A stretch of DNA of 64,000 nucleotides from Mycobacterium lentiflavum (lineage in GTDB: Bacteria; Actinomycetota; Actinomycetes; Mycobacteriales; Mycobacteriaceae), in the NCBI RefSeq assembly GCF_022374895.2, contig NZ_CP092423.2, positions 1,240,001 through 1,304,000 on the forward strand, read 5' to 3'. Each line of letters begins with the position of its first letter. Position 1 is the first letter of the stretch. Made by a program: the position numbers and the translations under genes. Of this stretch, positions 1 through 8,350 are shown one piece after another. The notes beneath the pieces were generated by a model. That model did not search any database. It saw only the letters and a program-made list of their open reading frames with translations, and was not told the DNA's origin.

Positions 1-2
1 GG

Positions 3-155
3 GTGCCCGACGGGATCTTCACGGGGCCGGGCTTGGCAATTTTCACGTTTCTCATCATCGCTCAAATCGCGATCGTTGCCAATGTGGGCAAGTCTGGCCG
101 GAAGTTAAACATGGCCGTTTTCAGTGCCGCCATATCGATCACCCGCCCGAGGTGA
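3..155 (+). CDS. Possible 3' end of an unknown membrane protein (5' end outside window)
   Basis: An open frame enters from the left edge and stops at 153-155. The visible ~50 residues include a strongly hydrophobic run (about residues 10-26, LAIFTFLIIAQIAIVA) followed by a basic tail, as in the last membrane helix of a transporter or small membrane protein. Third codon positions are mostly G or C, as expected for this genome. The stop codon lies inside the inverted repeat at 135-159. I do not recognise the family. It could also be a chance open frame, so confidence is low. Confidence 0.3.
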   Translation: MPDGIFTGPGLAIFTFLIIAQIAIVANVGKSGRKLNMAVFSAAISITRPR

Positions 156-159
156 TCGA
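135..159. repeat. Perfect 9-bp inverted repeat upstream of lpqC
   Basis: TCGATCACC (135-143) and GGTGATCGA (151-159) are exact reverse complements separated by 7 bases. The element ends 30 bases before the lpqC start codon at 190. It may be a regulator-binding site or a stem-loop; there is no T-run after it, so a simple terminator is less likely. Confidence 0.6.
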
Positions 160-189
160 ACCGTCACTGCGGTAGGTAATTTGACCCCC

Positions 190-1107
190 ATGCCGTATGG
201 ACGATTGCTATCGTCGGCGCTGCTGGCGGTCTGCCTTGTCGGCTGCGGCGTGCAGCACGTATCGGCGGCGACGCCGCACGATCTGGCCGGAATGTTTCGT
301 TCCGGCGGCCTGGACCGCACCTACCTAATGCATGTGCCGCCCGGCGATCCCGTCGGTTTGGTGCTCAGCCTGCATGGAGGCGGCGGCAGTGGAAAGGGCC
401 AGAAGGGTCTGACGGACTTCGACGCCGTCGCCGACGCGAACAACCTCCTGGTGGTTTACCCCGACGGTTACGACAAGAGCTGGGCCGACGGGCGGGGCGC
501 CTCCCCCGCCGATCGCCGCCATGTCGACGACGTCGGCTTCCTGGTGGGGCTCGCCGACAAGCTGCGCAACGACTACAACATCGCGCCCGGGCACGTCTTC
601 GTCACCGGAATGTCCAACGGCGGCTTCATGTCCAACCGGTTGGCTTGCGATCGTGCTGACGTTTTTTCGGCGATCGCGCCGGTGGCGGGCACGCTGGGCG
701 TCGGCGTGGCGTGTAATCCGTCGCAACCGGTTTCGGTGTGGGAGGCGCATGGGACCGCCGATCCGCTGGTGCATTTCAACGGGGGGGACGTACGTGGTCG
801 GGGTGGGCTGAGCCACTCCATCTCGGTCAACAGCATGGTGGACAAGTGGCGTTCGGCCGACGGCTGCCAGGGCGACCCGGTGGCTGCGGTATTGCCGAAC
901 GTCGGCGACGGCACCGTCGTGCACCGCATCGAATCGACGGCGTGTGCGGCGGCCACCGAGGTGGTCTTCTATCAGATCGACAACGGCGGGCACACCTGGC
1001 CGGGCGGCAAGCAGTATCTGCCCAAGGCGGTGATCGGGCCGACTACGCGAGTGTTGGACGGATCCGAATCGATCGCTCAGTTCTTTTTGGCGCACGCCCG
1101 CGACTAG
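190..1107 (+). CDS. lpqC: Lipoprotein esterase LpqC (PHB-depolymerase/feruloyl-esterase-like)
   Basis: Predicted secreted, lipid-anchored serine hydrolase of 305 residues. The N-terminus is a lipoprotein signal: Met, one Arg, a hydrophobic run, then lipobox LVGC with Cys19. The oxyanion region HGGGGSG is at 62-68, the nucleophile elbow GMSNGG has Ser142, and a C-terminal GGHTWPGG supplies the likely catalytic His. This is the polyhydroxybutyrate depolymerase/feruloyl esterase fold of the Mtb lipoprotein LpqC (Rv3298c); the natural substrate is unknown. The frame is open from 124, but the ATG at 190 is preferred because it places the signal peptide at the very N-terminus and keeps the inverted repeat at 135-159 outside the gene. 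It converges on nei. Confidence 0.85.
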   Translation: MPYGRLLSSALLAVCLVGCGVQHVSAATPHDLAGMFRSGGLDRTYLMHVPPGDPVGLVLSLHGGGGSGKGQKGLTDFDAVADANNLLVVYPDGYDKSWADGRGASPADRRHVDDVGFLVGLADKLRNDYNIAPGHVFVTGMSNGGFMSNRLACDRADVFSAIAPVAGTLGVGVACNPSQPVSVWEAHGTADPLVHFNGGDVRGRGGLSHSISVNSMVDKWRSADGCQGDPVAAVLPNVGDGTVVHRIESTACAAATEVVFYQIDNGGHTWPGGKQYLPKAVIGPTTRVLDGSESIAQFFLAHARD

Positions 1108-1189
1108 CCGTGGCCGATTCGCATTGTTCGGCAGGATTTCCCGGTCGGGTTAAACAAACTGTTCCTAGCGTTCGTCCGGAGTTTGGGAT

Positions 1190-1945
1190 TCAGCGCTGAC
1201 ACGACGGGCACCAGTAGGCCACCCGGTCGGCGGTGTCGTCGACGTTGATGCGCGTGCCGCAGCGCCGGCAGCTCCGCCCGGCGCGGCCGTAGACCCACAG
1301 TTGCCGGCCCGCCCGGGTGTCGCCGGTGGTGCAGCGGTTCCAGCGGAAGCGGTTGGTCCACAGCATGTCCCGGGCTCGCGACACCAGACGGCGCGGGTCG
1401 GCGATCGCGCTGACGGGTGCGGTGGGCAAGTGTCCACTGACGAAACACAATTCGTTGCAGTAGACGTTGCCGACCCCGGCCATCACTCGCTGGTCGAGCA
1501 ACGCCTGGGCCAGCGGCCGGTCCGGACTTGCGACCAAGTTCGCCGCGGCGAGGTCGGGATCCCAATCCGGACCCAGCAGATCGGGTCCCAAATGGGCGAC
1601 CGCTTCGCCGTCGCGGTCGCGGTCGAGAATTTCGAGCACGCCAAGGTCGATGCCGACAGCACGAATATCGTTGGCTTCCAAAATGATACGGGCGCGGTGG
1701 TCTGTGCGCACCGGGCGGTTCCCGACTCGCCAACTGCCGTCCATCTTCAAATGTGAGTGAATGCTGGCCCGCCCGGCCCGGATGAACAGGTGCTTGCCGC
1801 GGCTGATCACCTCGTCGACCATGGTGCCGGTGAGGTCGACGGTGGCGAATTGCGGCACCCGGACGTCGCAACGGGTCAGCGTTTGCCCGGCCAGGTGCTC
1901 GCGCAGCATGGCCGCGGTGTGCCAGACGGTGTCACCCTCGGGCAT
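1190..1945 (-). CDS. nei: Fpg/Nei-family DNA glycosylase/AP lyase (endonuclease VIII, Nei2 type)
   Basis: Base-excision-repair enzyme that removes oxidised bases and cleaves the abasic site. It starts MPEGDTVW, so processed Pro2 is the Schiff-base nucleophile and Glu3 the acid, as in all Fpg/Nei enzymes. Lys51 in SRGKHLF is the conserved hairpin lysine. The last 28 residues form a zinc finger with CRRC and CPSC pairs. Its 251 residues fit the family. The gene starts 6 bases after lhr on the same strand, so helicase and glycosylase are probably co-transcribed, as Rv3296-Rv3297 in Mtb. Confidence 0.92.
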   Translation of the reverse strand: MPEGDTVWHTAAMLREHLAGQTLTRCDVRVPQFATVDLTGTMVDEVISRGKHLFIRAGRASIHSHLKMDGSWRVGNRPVRTDHRARIILEANDIRAVGIDLGVLEILDRDRDGEAVAHLGPDLLGPDWDPDLAAANLVASPDRPLAQALLDQRVMAGVGNVYCNELCFVSGHLPTAPVSAIADPRRLVSRARDMLWTNRFRWNRCTTGDTRAGRQLWVYGRAGRSCRRCGTRINVDDTADRVAYWCPSCQR

Positions 1946-1951
1946 CGGTCA

Positions 1952-4900
1952 TCACCGCAGCCGCATGCCGCGCGGGGTGCGCGCGAAGCCCGCTGCCGAC
2001 AGTGCCTCGGTGACCGGACTCGGGCCGCCGGGCAGCGGCTGCAGTGCCGGCACCCCGTTGATGCGTTCGACGAGGATCGACTCGACGCGCCGGGCGGTGA
2101 CCAGGTCGGCCAGCCCCTGGGCCGCCGCGTGGTGGGCGCCGGGATCGTCGGTGAACGTCAACAATGACCGGCCGCCGCGCTCGAGGAACCAGGAAAGCCC
2201 GCCGTCGACCAGCACGACGAGCGCGCCGGCCTTGCGGCCCGGCCGCGGCCCGTCGGTGGCGGGCCAGGGCAATGCGGCCCCGTACGGGTTGGCGGGGTCG
2301 GCGGCGGCCAGCACGACCGCGGCGTATTCGGGTCGCTCCGGGTCGATCCCGTCGAGGTAACTGCGCAGTCGGTCGACGGTCGAGGCGACGGCGAATTGGG
2401 CGCCGCCCAGCGACTCGACGAAGTACCCACGCTGGCACCGGCCGGCTTCTTCGAAGGTGCTCAGGACCTTGTACAAAGTGGCGAATCCCCCCGGCACATT
2501 TTCCGACACCACCGCGCCTCTGGTCAGCACGCCATGCCGGTTGAGCAGCAATTCGGCTTGGTAGTGGGCGCGCAGGGTGGAATCGGGCTCCGGCGCCGGC
2601 ACTGCCGACCAGCGCCCGGCCACGGTGGGGTCGGTCGTCCGGGAGTGGGGATGCGCGACGTTGTACCGGCTCAGCCGGGGCGGCCGGCGGGTGCGGTGCG
2701 CGGGGGCCGAACGTTTGCGAGTCCCGGTGCCCGTCAGCAGCGCTCGCACCGGGGCGAACGTGTCGCCGGTGATCCAGCCGGCCCAGATCAGTTCCCACAG
2801 TGCATCTTTGAGCGCGGTTTCGCCGATCCCGTCGTGGTCGAGCTGCCGAAAGAAGTACGCGCCGCCGCCGGCCAGGGTTTCCAGGATCGCGCGATGGGTG
2901 CCGGTGAAGTCGATCTCGTCGGGCGTCGTCAGGGTCAACGGTGCCGAATCGCTGGGGTGCAGCGCGATCCACCCGTCGCTGCCCGAGATCGACCCGGCAC
3001 CCGACCAGGTGACCTCCCCGGCCGCCAGCAGCTGATCGAGCATCGCCGGTGCATAGTCGGTCACCCGCGACGCCAGCACCAGCGGCTCGAGCGCCGACGC
3101 CGGTATCCGCACCCCGGCCAGCTGGTCGATCACAGACATCAGCCCATCGGTGCCGCTGGCGGTGCCCAGGTGATGCCAGGCCGGCAGGAAGCGCCCGTAG
3201 GCGGCGGTGCTGACCGGCTCGACCTGAGCGCGCAGCGCGGCCAGCGAACGCCGCCGCAGTATCCGCAAAACGTCTGCGTCACACCATTGTTCGCCACCAA
3301 CACCGCCGACACCGCCGGAAGCGACCTCGGGAGTGACGAAGTCGCCACGCACCAGTCGGCCTCCAGAAGTCCCTGGGCTGGCCAGCCGACTCAGCACGTC
3401 GGCCGTTACCCGCAGCCCCAGCCCGAAGCGGGCGGCGGCCTCGGCGGTGGTGAACGGGGTGCGGGTGCGCGCATAGCGGCCCAGCAGCTCGCCGAGTGGG
3501 TCGGCCACCTGCTCGGTGAACGTGGCCGGAACGCCCAGCGGGACGGCCACGCCGACCGCGTCGCGCAGCCGGCCGATGTCCTCGATGGCCACCCACCAGC
3601 TGCGGCCGGCGAACGACACCGTCAGCGCGCGCCGGGCGGCGCGCAGGCCTTCCAGCCAGCCGCCCACATCGGCGGCCTCGGACCGCGCGGCGACCTCGTC
3701 TTGGGTCAGCGGGCCCAGCAGCCGCAGCAAGTCGGCGACCGCCTCGGCGTCGCGGGCGGCCCGGTCGGCGCTCAGGTGCTGCAACTGGCGGCCGGTCGCG
3801 GCGATGACATCCGGGTCGAGCAGTTCGCGCAGTTCGACGCGCCCGAGCAACTCGGCCAGCAGCGTGCTGTCCAGCGACAGGGCTGCGGCGCGGCGCTCGG
3901 CCAGCGGGGAATCGCCCTCATACATGAATGCGCCGACGTAGCCGAACAACAGCGAGGCGGCGAACGGTGACGGCTTGGGTGTTTCGGCCTCGAGCACCCG
4001 CACCCGGCGGTTAGCGATGCCCGTCATCAAATCGACCAGCGCCGGGACGTCGTACACGTCCTGCAGACATTCCCGGACGGTCTCCAGCACGATCGGGAAG
4101 TCGGGGTATTTGCGGGCCACTTCCAGCAACTGTGCCGCCCGTTGCCGCTGGAGCCACAGCGGCGAGCGGCGGCCGGGGTGGCGCCGCGGCAGCAGCAGCG
4201 CACGCGCGGCGCATTCCCGAAACCGGGACGCGAACAGTGCCGAGCCGCCCACTTCCGCGGTGACGATCGGGTCGATCTCGTCGGCGTCGAAGACGAAAAG
4301 CTCCGCACCAAGCGGTGCGCCCTCTTGGCTGGAGAGCCCGGTGTCGGGCAGATGCACGACGATGCCGTCGTCGGAGGCGGTCGGCTTCTCGTCGATGCCG
4401 TAGCGCTCGGCCAGCCGCCGGCCCACCGCCAGCGCGAGCGGGCCATGCACGCGCAGCCCGTACGGCGAGTGCAGGATCACCCGCCAGTCGCCGAGCTCGT
4501 CGCGGAAGCGTTCGACCAGCAGGGTGGTGTCGGTGGGCACGGTCCCGGTGGCCGTGCGCTGGTCGTCGAGCAACACCCACAGGTTGTCGGTCGCGTAATC
4601 GTTGAAACCCAATGCAGCGCAACGTTTTCCGAATTCCTCGCGGTTCAGCCCGGCAAGGTCGCCGGTGAAGGCGCCCAGCGCCGCGCCGAGTTCGGCGGGG
4701 CGGCCGACGTCGTCGCCGCGCCAGAACGGCAGCCGGGCGGGCAGGCCCGGCGCCGGAATCACCAGCACCCGATCGTGGGTGATCTCGGTGATCCGCCAGC
4801 TGGTGGCGCCCAGCGAGATCACATCACCAGGCCGCGACTCGTAGACCATTTCCTCGTCGAGTTCACCCACCCGCGAAGGCTTTTCGGCTTCGCTGGCCAG

Positions 4901-6514
4901 ATAGACGGTGAACATCCCGCGATCGGGGATCGCGCCGCCGGACGTGACGGCCAGCCGTTGCGCCCCGGGCCGGGCCGTCAGCGTTCCGCTGTCGCGGTCG
5001 TAGACCAGCCGCGGTCGCAGCTCGGCGAATTCGGTGGACGGGTACTTGCCGCTCAACAGGTCCAGGGTGGCTTCGTACACGCTGCGCGGCAGCGTCGAGA
5101 ACGGCGCGCTGCGACGTACCGTGTCGAACCACCGGTCGGCGTCCAGCGGCTCCAGCGCGGCGGCGGCGACCGTCTGTTGGGCCAGGATGTCGAGCGGGTT
5201 GGCCGGCACCCGCATCGACTCGATCTGCCCGGCCAGCATCCGCTGCAAGGTCACGGCGCAGCTGATCAGGTCGGTGCGGTGCTTGGGGAACAGCACACCT
5301 TGGGAGACCTCGCCCACCTGATGGCCGGCCCGCCCGATGCGCTGCAGGCCGCTGGCCACCGACGGCGGCGCCGCCACCTGGATCACCAGGTCGACGGCCC
5401 CCATGTCGATGCCCAGCTCCAGGCTGGACGTGGCGACCACGGCCTTGAGCAGCCCGCGTTTGAGGTCCTCTTCGACCAGTGCGCGCTGCTCCTTGCTGAC
5501 CGAACCGTGGTGCGCGCGCGCCAGCACCGTGTCGGCGCCGTAGGTCTGGCCGCTGCCCATGATGTGTGCCGGCGCTCCGCCGGGCACCTTGCGGTTGGCC
5601 CTTTGGTTGTCCGGGGCCGACAGTTCGACACCGCTGCGCTCGGCATGAATCTCGTTGAGCCGTGCGGTAAGTCGTTCGGCCAGCCGTCGCGAATTGGCGA
5701 ACACGATGGTCGAGTTGTGCGCTTCGATCAGGTCGACCAGACGCGCCTCCACGTCGGGCCAGATGGTGTTGTCGGCCAGATTGGCCATGTCGGGCACCGG
5801 TACCTGCACGGTGAGCCGGAAGGACTTGGCCGACGGGGGAGCCACGATCGTGGTCGGGGCGTTCCCGGACAGGAACCTCGCCAGCTCCTCGGGCGGGCGC
5901 ACCGTCGCGGACAATCCGATGCGCTGGGCGGGCCGGCCTTCCCGGAGCTCATCAAGGCGCTCCAGCGACACCGCCAGGTGCGCACCGCGCTTGCCGGCCG
6001 CGATCGCGTGTGCCTCGTCGACGATCACGGTCTGCACGCCGGCCAGGGTTTCGCGCGCGGCCGAAGTCAGCATCAGGAACAGCGACTCGGGGGTGGTGAT
6101 CAGCACGTCGGGGGGTGAGTTGATCAGCTGGCGGCGCTGCGCCGGCGCGGTGTCACCCGACCGGACCCCGACACTGATGTCGGGGGCGGGCAGGCCGTGG
6201 CGCTCGGCGATTCTGGTCAGCCCGGCCAGCGGGGTGCGCAGGTTGCGCTCCACGTCGACCGCCAGCGCCTTGAGCGGTGACACGTACAACACGCGCGTGC
6301 CGCGCGGCCGTTCGGCCGGCCCGGCCAAAGAGTCCAGCGCCCACAGGAACGCGGCCAGCGTCTTGCCGGATCCGGTCGGGGCGATGACCAGCGTGTTGTT
6401 GCCGTCGGCAATGGCGTCCCAGGCCGCCGCCTGCGCGGCGGTCGGGGCGGGAAACGTGCTGTCGAACCACTCGCGCGTAATCGCGCTGAACCGCTCGAGC
6501 GCTTCGGTGCTCAC
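1952..6514 (-). CDS. lhr: ATP-dependent DNA helicase Lhr (large helicase-related protein)
   Basis: A 1520-residue superfamily-2 helicase, full length for bacterial Lhr. Walker A APTGSGKT lies at 45-52 and the DEAH Walker B box at 166-169, followed by SATVRPP (motif III) and a QRIGRAGH motif VI. The long C-terminal half contains the Lhr core (winged-helix/β-barrel) and extension. Mycobacterial Lhr is known as a 3'-to-5' ssDNA-dependent ATPase/translocase linked to DNA repair. It lies 34 bases after a TetR gene and 6 bases before nei on the same strand. The start at 6514 leaves a short lead-in to the Q-motif region, typical of the family. Confidence 0.95.
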   Translation of the reverse strand: MSTEALERFSAITREWFDSTFPAPTAAQAAAWDAIADGNNTLVIAPTGSGKTLAAFLWALDSLAGPAERPRGTRVLYVSPLKALAVDVERNLRTPLAGLTRIAERHGLPAPDISVGVRSGDTAPAQRRQLINSPPDVLITTPESLFLMLTSAARETLAGVQTVIVDEAHAIAAGKRGAHLAVSLERLDELREGRPAQRIGLSATVRPPEELARFLSGNAPTTIVAPPSAKSFRLTVQVPVPDMANLADNTIWPDVEARLVDLIEAHNSTIVFANSRRLAERLTARLNEIHAERSGVELSAPDNQRANRKVPGGAPAHIMGSGQTYGADTVLARAHHGSVSKEQRALVEEDLKRGLLKAVVATSSLELGIDMGAVDLVIQVAAPPSVASGLQRIGRAGHQVGEVSQGVLFPKHRTDLISCAVTLQRMLAGQIESMRVPANPLDILAQQTVAAAALEPLDADRWFDTVRRSAPFSTLPRSVYEATLDLLSGKYPSTEFAELRPRLVYDRDSGTLTARPGAQRLAVTSGGAIPDRGMFTVYLASEAEKPSRVGELDEEMVYESRPGDVISLGATSWRITEITHDRVLVIPAPGLPARLPFWRGDDVGRPAELGAALGAFTGDLAGLNREEFGKRCAALGFNDYATDNLWVLLDDQRTATGTVPTDTTLLVERFRDELGDWRVILHSPYGLRVHGPLALAVGRRLAERYGIDEKPTASDDGIVVHLPDTGLSSQEGAPLGAELFVFDADEIDPIVTAEVGGSALFASRFRECAARALLLPRRHPGRRSPLWLQRQRAAQLLEVARKYPDFPIVLETVRECLQDVYDVPALVDLMTGIANRRVRVLEAETPKPSPFAASLLFGYVGAFMYEGDSPLAERRAAALSLDSTLLAELLGRVELRELLDPDVIAATGRQLQHLSADRAARDAEAVADLLRLLGPLTQDEVAARSEAADVGGWLEGLRAARRALTVSFAGRSWWVAIEDIGRLRDAVGVAVPLGVPATFTEQVADPLGELLGRYARTRTPFTTAEAAARFGLGLRVTADVLSRLASPGTSGGRLVRGDFVTPEVASGGVGGVGGEQWCDADVLRILRRRSLAALRAQVEPVSTAAYGRFLPAWHHLGTASGTDGLMSVIDQLAGVRIPASALEPLVLASRVTDYAPAMLDQLLAAGEVTWSGAGSISGSDGWIALHPSDSAPLTLTTPDEIDFTGTHRAILETLAGGGAYFFRQLDHDGIGETALKDALWELIWAGWITGDTFAPVRALLTGTGTRKRSAPAHRTRRPPRLSRYNVAHPHSRTTDPTVAGRWSAVPAPEPDSTLRAHYQAELLLNRHGVLTRGAVVSENVPGGFATLYKVLSTFEEAGRCQRGYFVESLGGAQFAVASTVDRLRSYLDGIDPERPEYAAVVLAAADPANPYGAALPWPATDGPRPGRKAGALVVLVDGGLSWFLERGGRSLLTFTDDPGAHHAAAQGLADLVTARRVESILVERINGVPALQPLPGGPSPVTEALSAAGFARTPRGMRLR

Positions 6515-6548
6515 CTAGTCATGGTGCCAACAGACACCGACAAAATGT

Positions 6549-7220
6549 CTACTGCGGTTTATGGCGAGCGGTCGCCATCGCGTGGGCGAGTTCCTCGGGA
6601 ATCTCGGGCACCCTGGTGATCGCGTCGAGCAGCGTGTGCGCACACGAGTCGGCGAGGCGCTCGGCACTCGTGGTCGGATCCATGATGCGCTGGCGACACA
6701 GCTCGAAGGTGAACGCGATCCAGCCGTTGAGGATCACGCGCAGGTCCCGCTCGACATCCGGCGCCAGCTTCGCTCCCGGAACCGCGGCCACGACCTCGTG
6801 GATGCGGGTCATGATGTGCTCGAGCTGGCGGTTCTTGGCGTCGTCCTCGACGCCCAGCAGAACCGGGTCGGACCGGCCCAGGCCGACGTAAGCAGCCCAG
6901 GCGGCTTCCGGGTTCTGTTCGTGATAGGCCATGTAGGCCAGCACGCCCATCCGTGCCTCTTCGAACATCGTCAACCCGGCCATCGGCTCTTTGTTGGTGG
7001 CCTCGTAGAGCCGATCGGCTTCGTCCTTGACGACCGCGGCGAAAAATGCTCGCTTGTCGGGGAAGTAGTGATACATCAGAGCACGGGAGACGCCTGCGCG
7101 CTCGGCGATCTCGTCGATGCGGACCTCGTCGTAAGGCCGCTTCCCGAAGACTTCCGCCCCTAACGCAAGCAGTTCGGCGCGCCGATCCTCAGGGGACAGC
7201 CGCCTCCTAGCCGTTGGCAT
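6549..7220 (-). CDS. TetR/AcrR-family transcriptional regulator (Rv3295-like)
   Basis: A 223-residue TetR repressor. The N-terminal helix-turn-helix spans about residues 27-52 (IDEIAERAGVSRALMYHYF, the canonical signature), followed by an all-helical ligand-binding/dimerisation domain. It sits 34 bases upstream of lhr on the same strand and may be co-transcribed with lhr-nei. The ligand is unknown. The gene order TetR-lhr-nei matches Rv3295-Rv3296-Rv3297 of Mtb. I saw no clean palindrome in the DNA just upstream. Confidence 0.85.
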   Translation of the reverse strand: MPTARRRLSPEDRRAELLALGAEVFGKRPYDEVRIDEIAERAGVSRALMYHYFPDKRAFFAAVVKDEADRLYEATNKEPMAGLTMFEEARMGVLAYMAYHEQNPEAAWAAYVGLGRSDPVLLGVEDDAKNRQLEHIMTRIHEVVAAVPGAKLAPDVERDLRVILNGWIAFTFELCRQRIMDPTTSAERLADSCAHTLLDAITRVPEIPEELAHAMATARHKPQ

Positions 7221-7266
7221 GTGTCAGATAGTACTCACGAAGACCGGCAGACAATTCAGCTTGCGT

Positions 7267-7362
7267 TTATCCGGTGTAAGTAGCCCGTCGCAGGTAGGCC
7301 TTCCACGCGTCCGAACCGGATTCCCGCCCGCCGCCGGTTTGCTTCTCGCCGCCGAACGCGCC
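7267..7362 (-). pseudogene. 3' remnant of pcd (piperideine-6-carboxylate dehydrogenase)
   Basis: On the minus strand, the last 31 codons before a TAA stop read [16 protein letters not shown] followed by [15 protein letters not shown]. This matches the C-terminal signature of aldehyde dehydrogenases of the Pcd/α-aminoadipic-semialdehyde dehydrogenase type. Upstream (higher coordinates) the open frame becomes unrelated Pro/Arg-rich sequence and there is no enzyme body. In Mtb the full pcd gene (Rv3293) lies in this neighbourhood, in the same relative orientation. This is therefore a deletion scar, not a gene. Confidence 0.7.
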
Positions 7363-7532
7363 GGGCAGAAATGGACGCGGCCGCCGCGGCGGTTGGGGAC
7401 GTGTTGGCGGCGCTGAATGGGGGTACTTGACCGGCAGCCGGGCGCGCAAAGAAACTGCTTATGAAGCTGTAACTAATCCTTCGTTGCGGACGAAACAGTT
7501 AACGCAGTCAGCGCGGGATATGAGGTTCTCCA
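7363..7532. other. Non-coding stretch between the pcd scar and the 7533 gene
   Basis: With the pcd scrap, this makes a ~310-base region without an intact gene. It holds a self-complementary GC block, CCGCCGCGGCGG at 7381-7392, and a more AT-rich lead-in to the gene at 7533. I see no convincing promoter. Confidence 0.4.
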
Positions 7533-7919
7533 ATGCCTAAAGCAGATGAGCGGTCACGGGGTGATCGCCTGGGTTCCGACGACGGCGAGGTGCGCGCCGC
7601 CATCCGCTTTACCGTCTTGGCGGCGGCCGCGGGAGTCGGATTCATCGTGATGGCAGCCTTGTGGGTCAGCACCTGTCCGGGAACGGGGGTCGACACGGCG
7701 GCCTGCGGGGTGCCGCAGCGAACCCTGCTGGCCGTCGGGGGGCCGCTGATTCTGTTGGCCGGCGGGCTGTGGGCGTTTGTGCGCACCTACCGGGTCTGGC
7801 GGGTCGAGGGCACCTGGTGGGGATGGCACGGCGCGGGCTGGTTTTTGTTGACGCTGATGATTGTCGCGATCTCCATGGGTGTTCCGGCAATCGCCGGTCC
7901 GGCGCTGGGGGTCCCATAA
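7533..7919 (+). CDS. Small integral membrane protein (Rv3289c-like)
   Basis: A 128-residue protein with a charged N-terminus (MPKADERSRGDR) and three hydrophobic segments at about 26-46, 68-88 and 104-124, separated by a Cys-containing loop (STCPGTGVDTAACG). It is predicted to lie in the cytoplasmic membrane. Function unknown. Mtb has a small transmembrane gene (Rv3289c) at the equivalent place upstream of usfY-rsbW-sigF, which suggests membership of the SigF neighbourhood. A weak GAGG-type ribosome binding site lies about 7 bases before the ATG. Confidence 0.7.
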   Translation: MPKADERSRGDRLGSDDGEVRAAIRFTVLAAAAGVGFIVMAALWVSTCPGTGVDTAACGVPQRTLLAVGGPLILLAGGLWAFVRTYRVWRVEGTWWGWHGAGWFLLTLMIVAISMGVPAIAGPALGVP

Positions 7920-7946
7920 TGAGGGCGCGACGCTAGGAGCAGCCAT

Positions 7947-8060
7947 GCTGCCTTCGGCACCGGATATCAGCACGAGGGCATGACCGCAGGTGTGACGGCG
8001 ATTGTCGGCACGGTGGTGGGCCTGTTGTGGCTGGGGGTCAGGCAGTCGCCTGACAGCTGA
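7947..8060 (+). pseudogene. Probable usfY remnant
   Basis: A short frame closed by TGA at 8058-8060 reads AAFGTGYQHEGMTAG then VTAIVGTVVGLLWLGVR. The Gly-rich turn followed by a hydrophobic helix resembles the membrane segment of the UsfY protein that precedes rsbW in Mtb. There is no start codon for a full-length protein and both ends are missing. The ATG at 7980 could at most give a 26-residue peptide. The usfY assignment is from memory of the family and is tentative. Confidence 0.4.
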
Positions 8061-8089
8061 TTCCCGGCGCGGCCGGCCCCAAATTCGTG

Positions 8090-8115
8090 GGTTATGCGCC
8101 CCCGCGAGTGGGTAT
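8090..8115 (+). promoter_or_regulatory. SigF-type promoter for rsbW-sigF
   Basis: GGTTA (8090-8094), 15-base spacer, GGGTAT (8110-8115). This closely matches the mycobacterial SigF consensus (GGWWT/GTTT, about 15-17 bases, GGGTAY). It lies ~235 bases upstream of rsbW and implies SigF autoregulation, as reported for the Mtb usfX-sigF operon. Confidence 0.6.
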
Positions 8116-8127
8116 CAGGTCTAAACC

Positions 8128-8265
8128 ATGATGAGCGCCGGTGATGATTCTGCGCGCAGCGCCTACGCGATGAAAGCGATGCGCCTTAGCGTGTGTGTCT
8201 CCGGGTTGCCGGTGGTGTCCGGCGCGCCCACGTCGAGTGACATGCCCGGCCGCGATGAGGGCTAA
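8128..8265 (+). CDS. Short open frame just downstream of the SigF-like promoter
   Basis: A 45-codon frame starts MMSAGDDSARSAYAMKAM, about 6 bases after the expected SigF transcription start, so it could be translated nearly leaderless. It ends 85 bases before rsbW. There is no ribosome binding site and I recognise no family. It may be a leader peptide, part of the decayed usfY region, or chance. Confidence 0.2.
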   Translation: MMSAGDDSARSAYAMKAMRLSVCVSGLPVVSGAPTSSDMPGRDEG

Positions 8266-8350
8266 CCGGGTGGGCTGTCCCGCCCGGAGCGCTCTTAAGC
8301 GAGGGTCTTAAGCGAGGGGTAGTGTGAGCCAAACGTTGCCGGGAGACCAT

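Noticed and set aside
4142..6118. A 658-codon open frame antisense to lhr, and similar long frames antisense to accA3 (10249-11952), accD5 (14411-16030), sahH (56789-58477) and mtrB (59785-61665)
   Set aside because: These are by-products of high GC at third codon positions. Their translations are Arg/Gly/His/Val-rich, show no domains, and each lies fully opposite a well-supported conserved gene.
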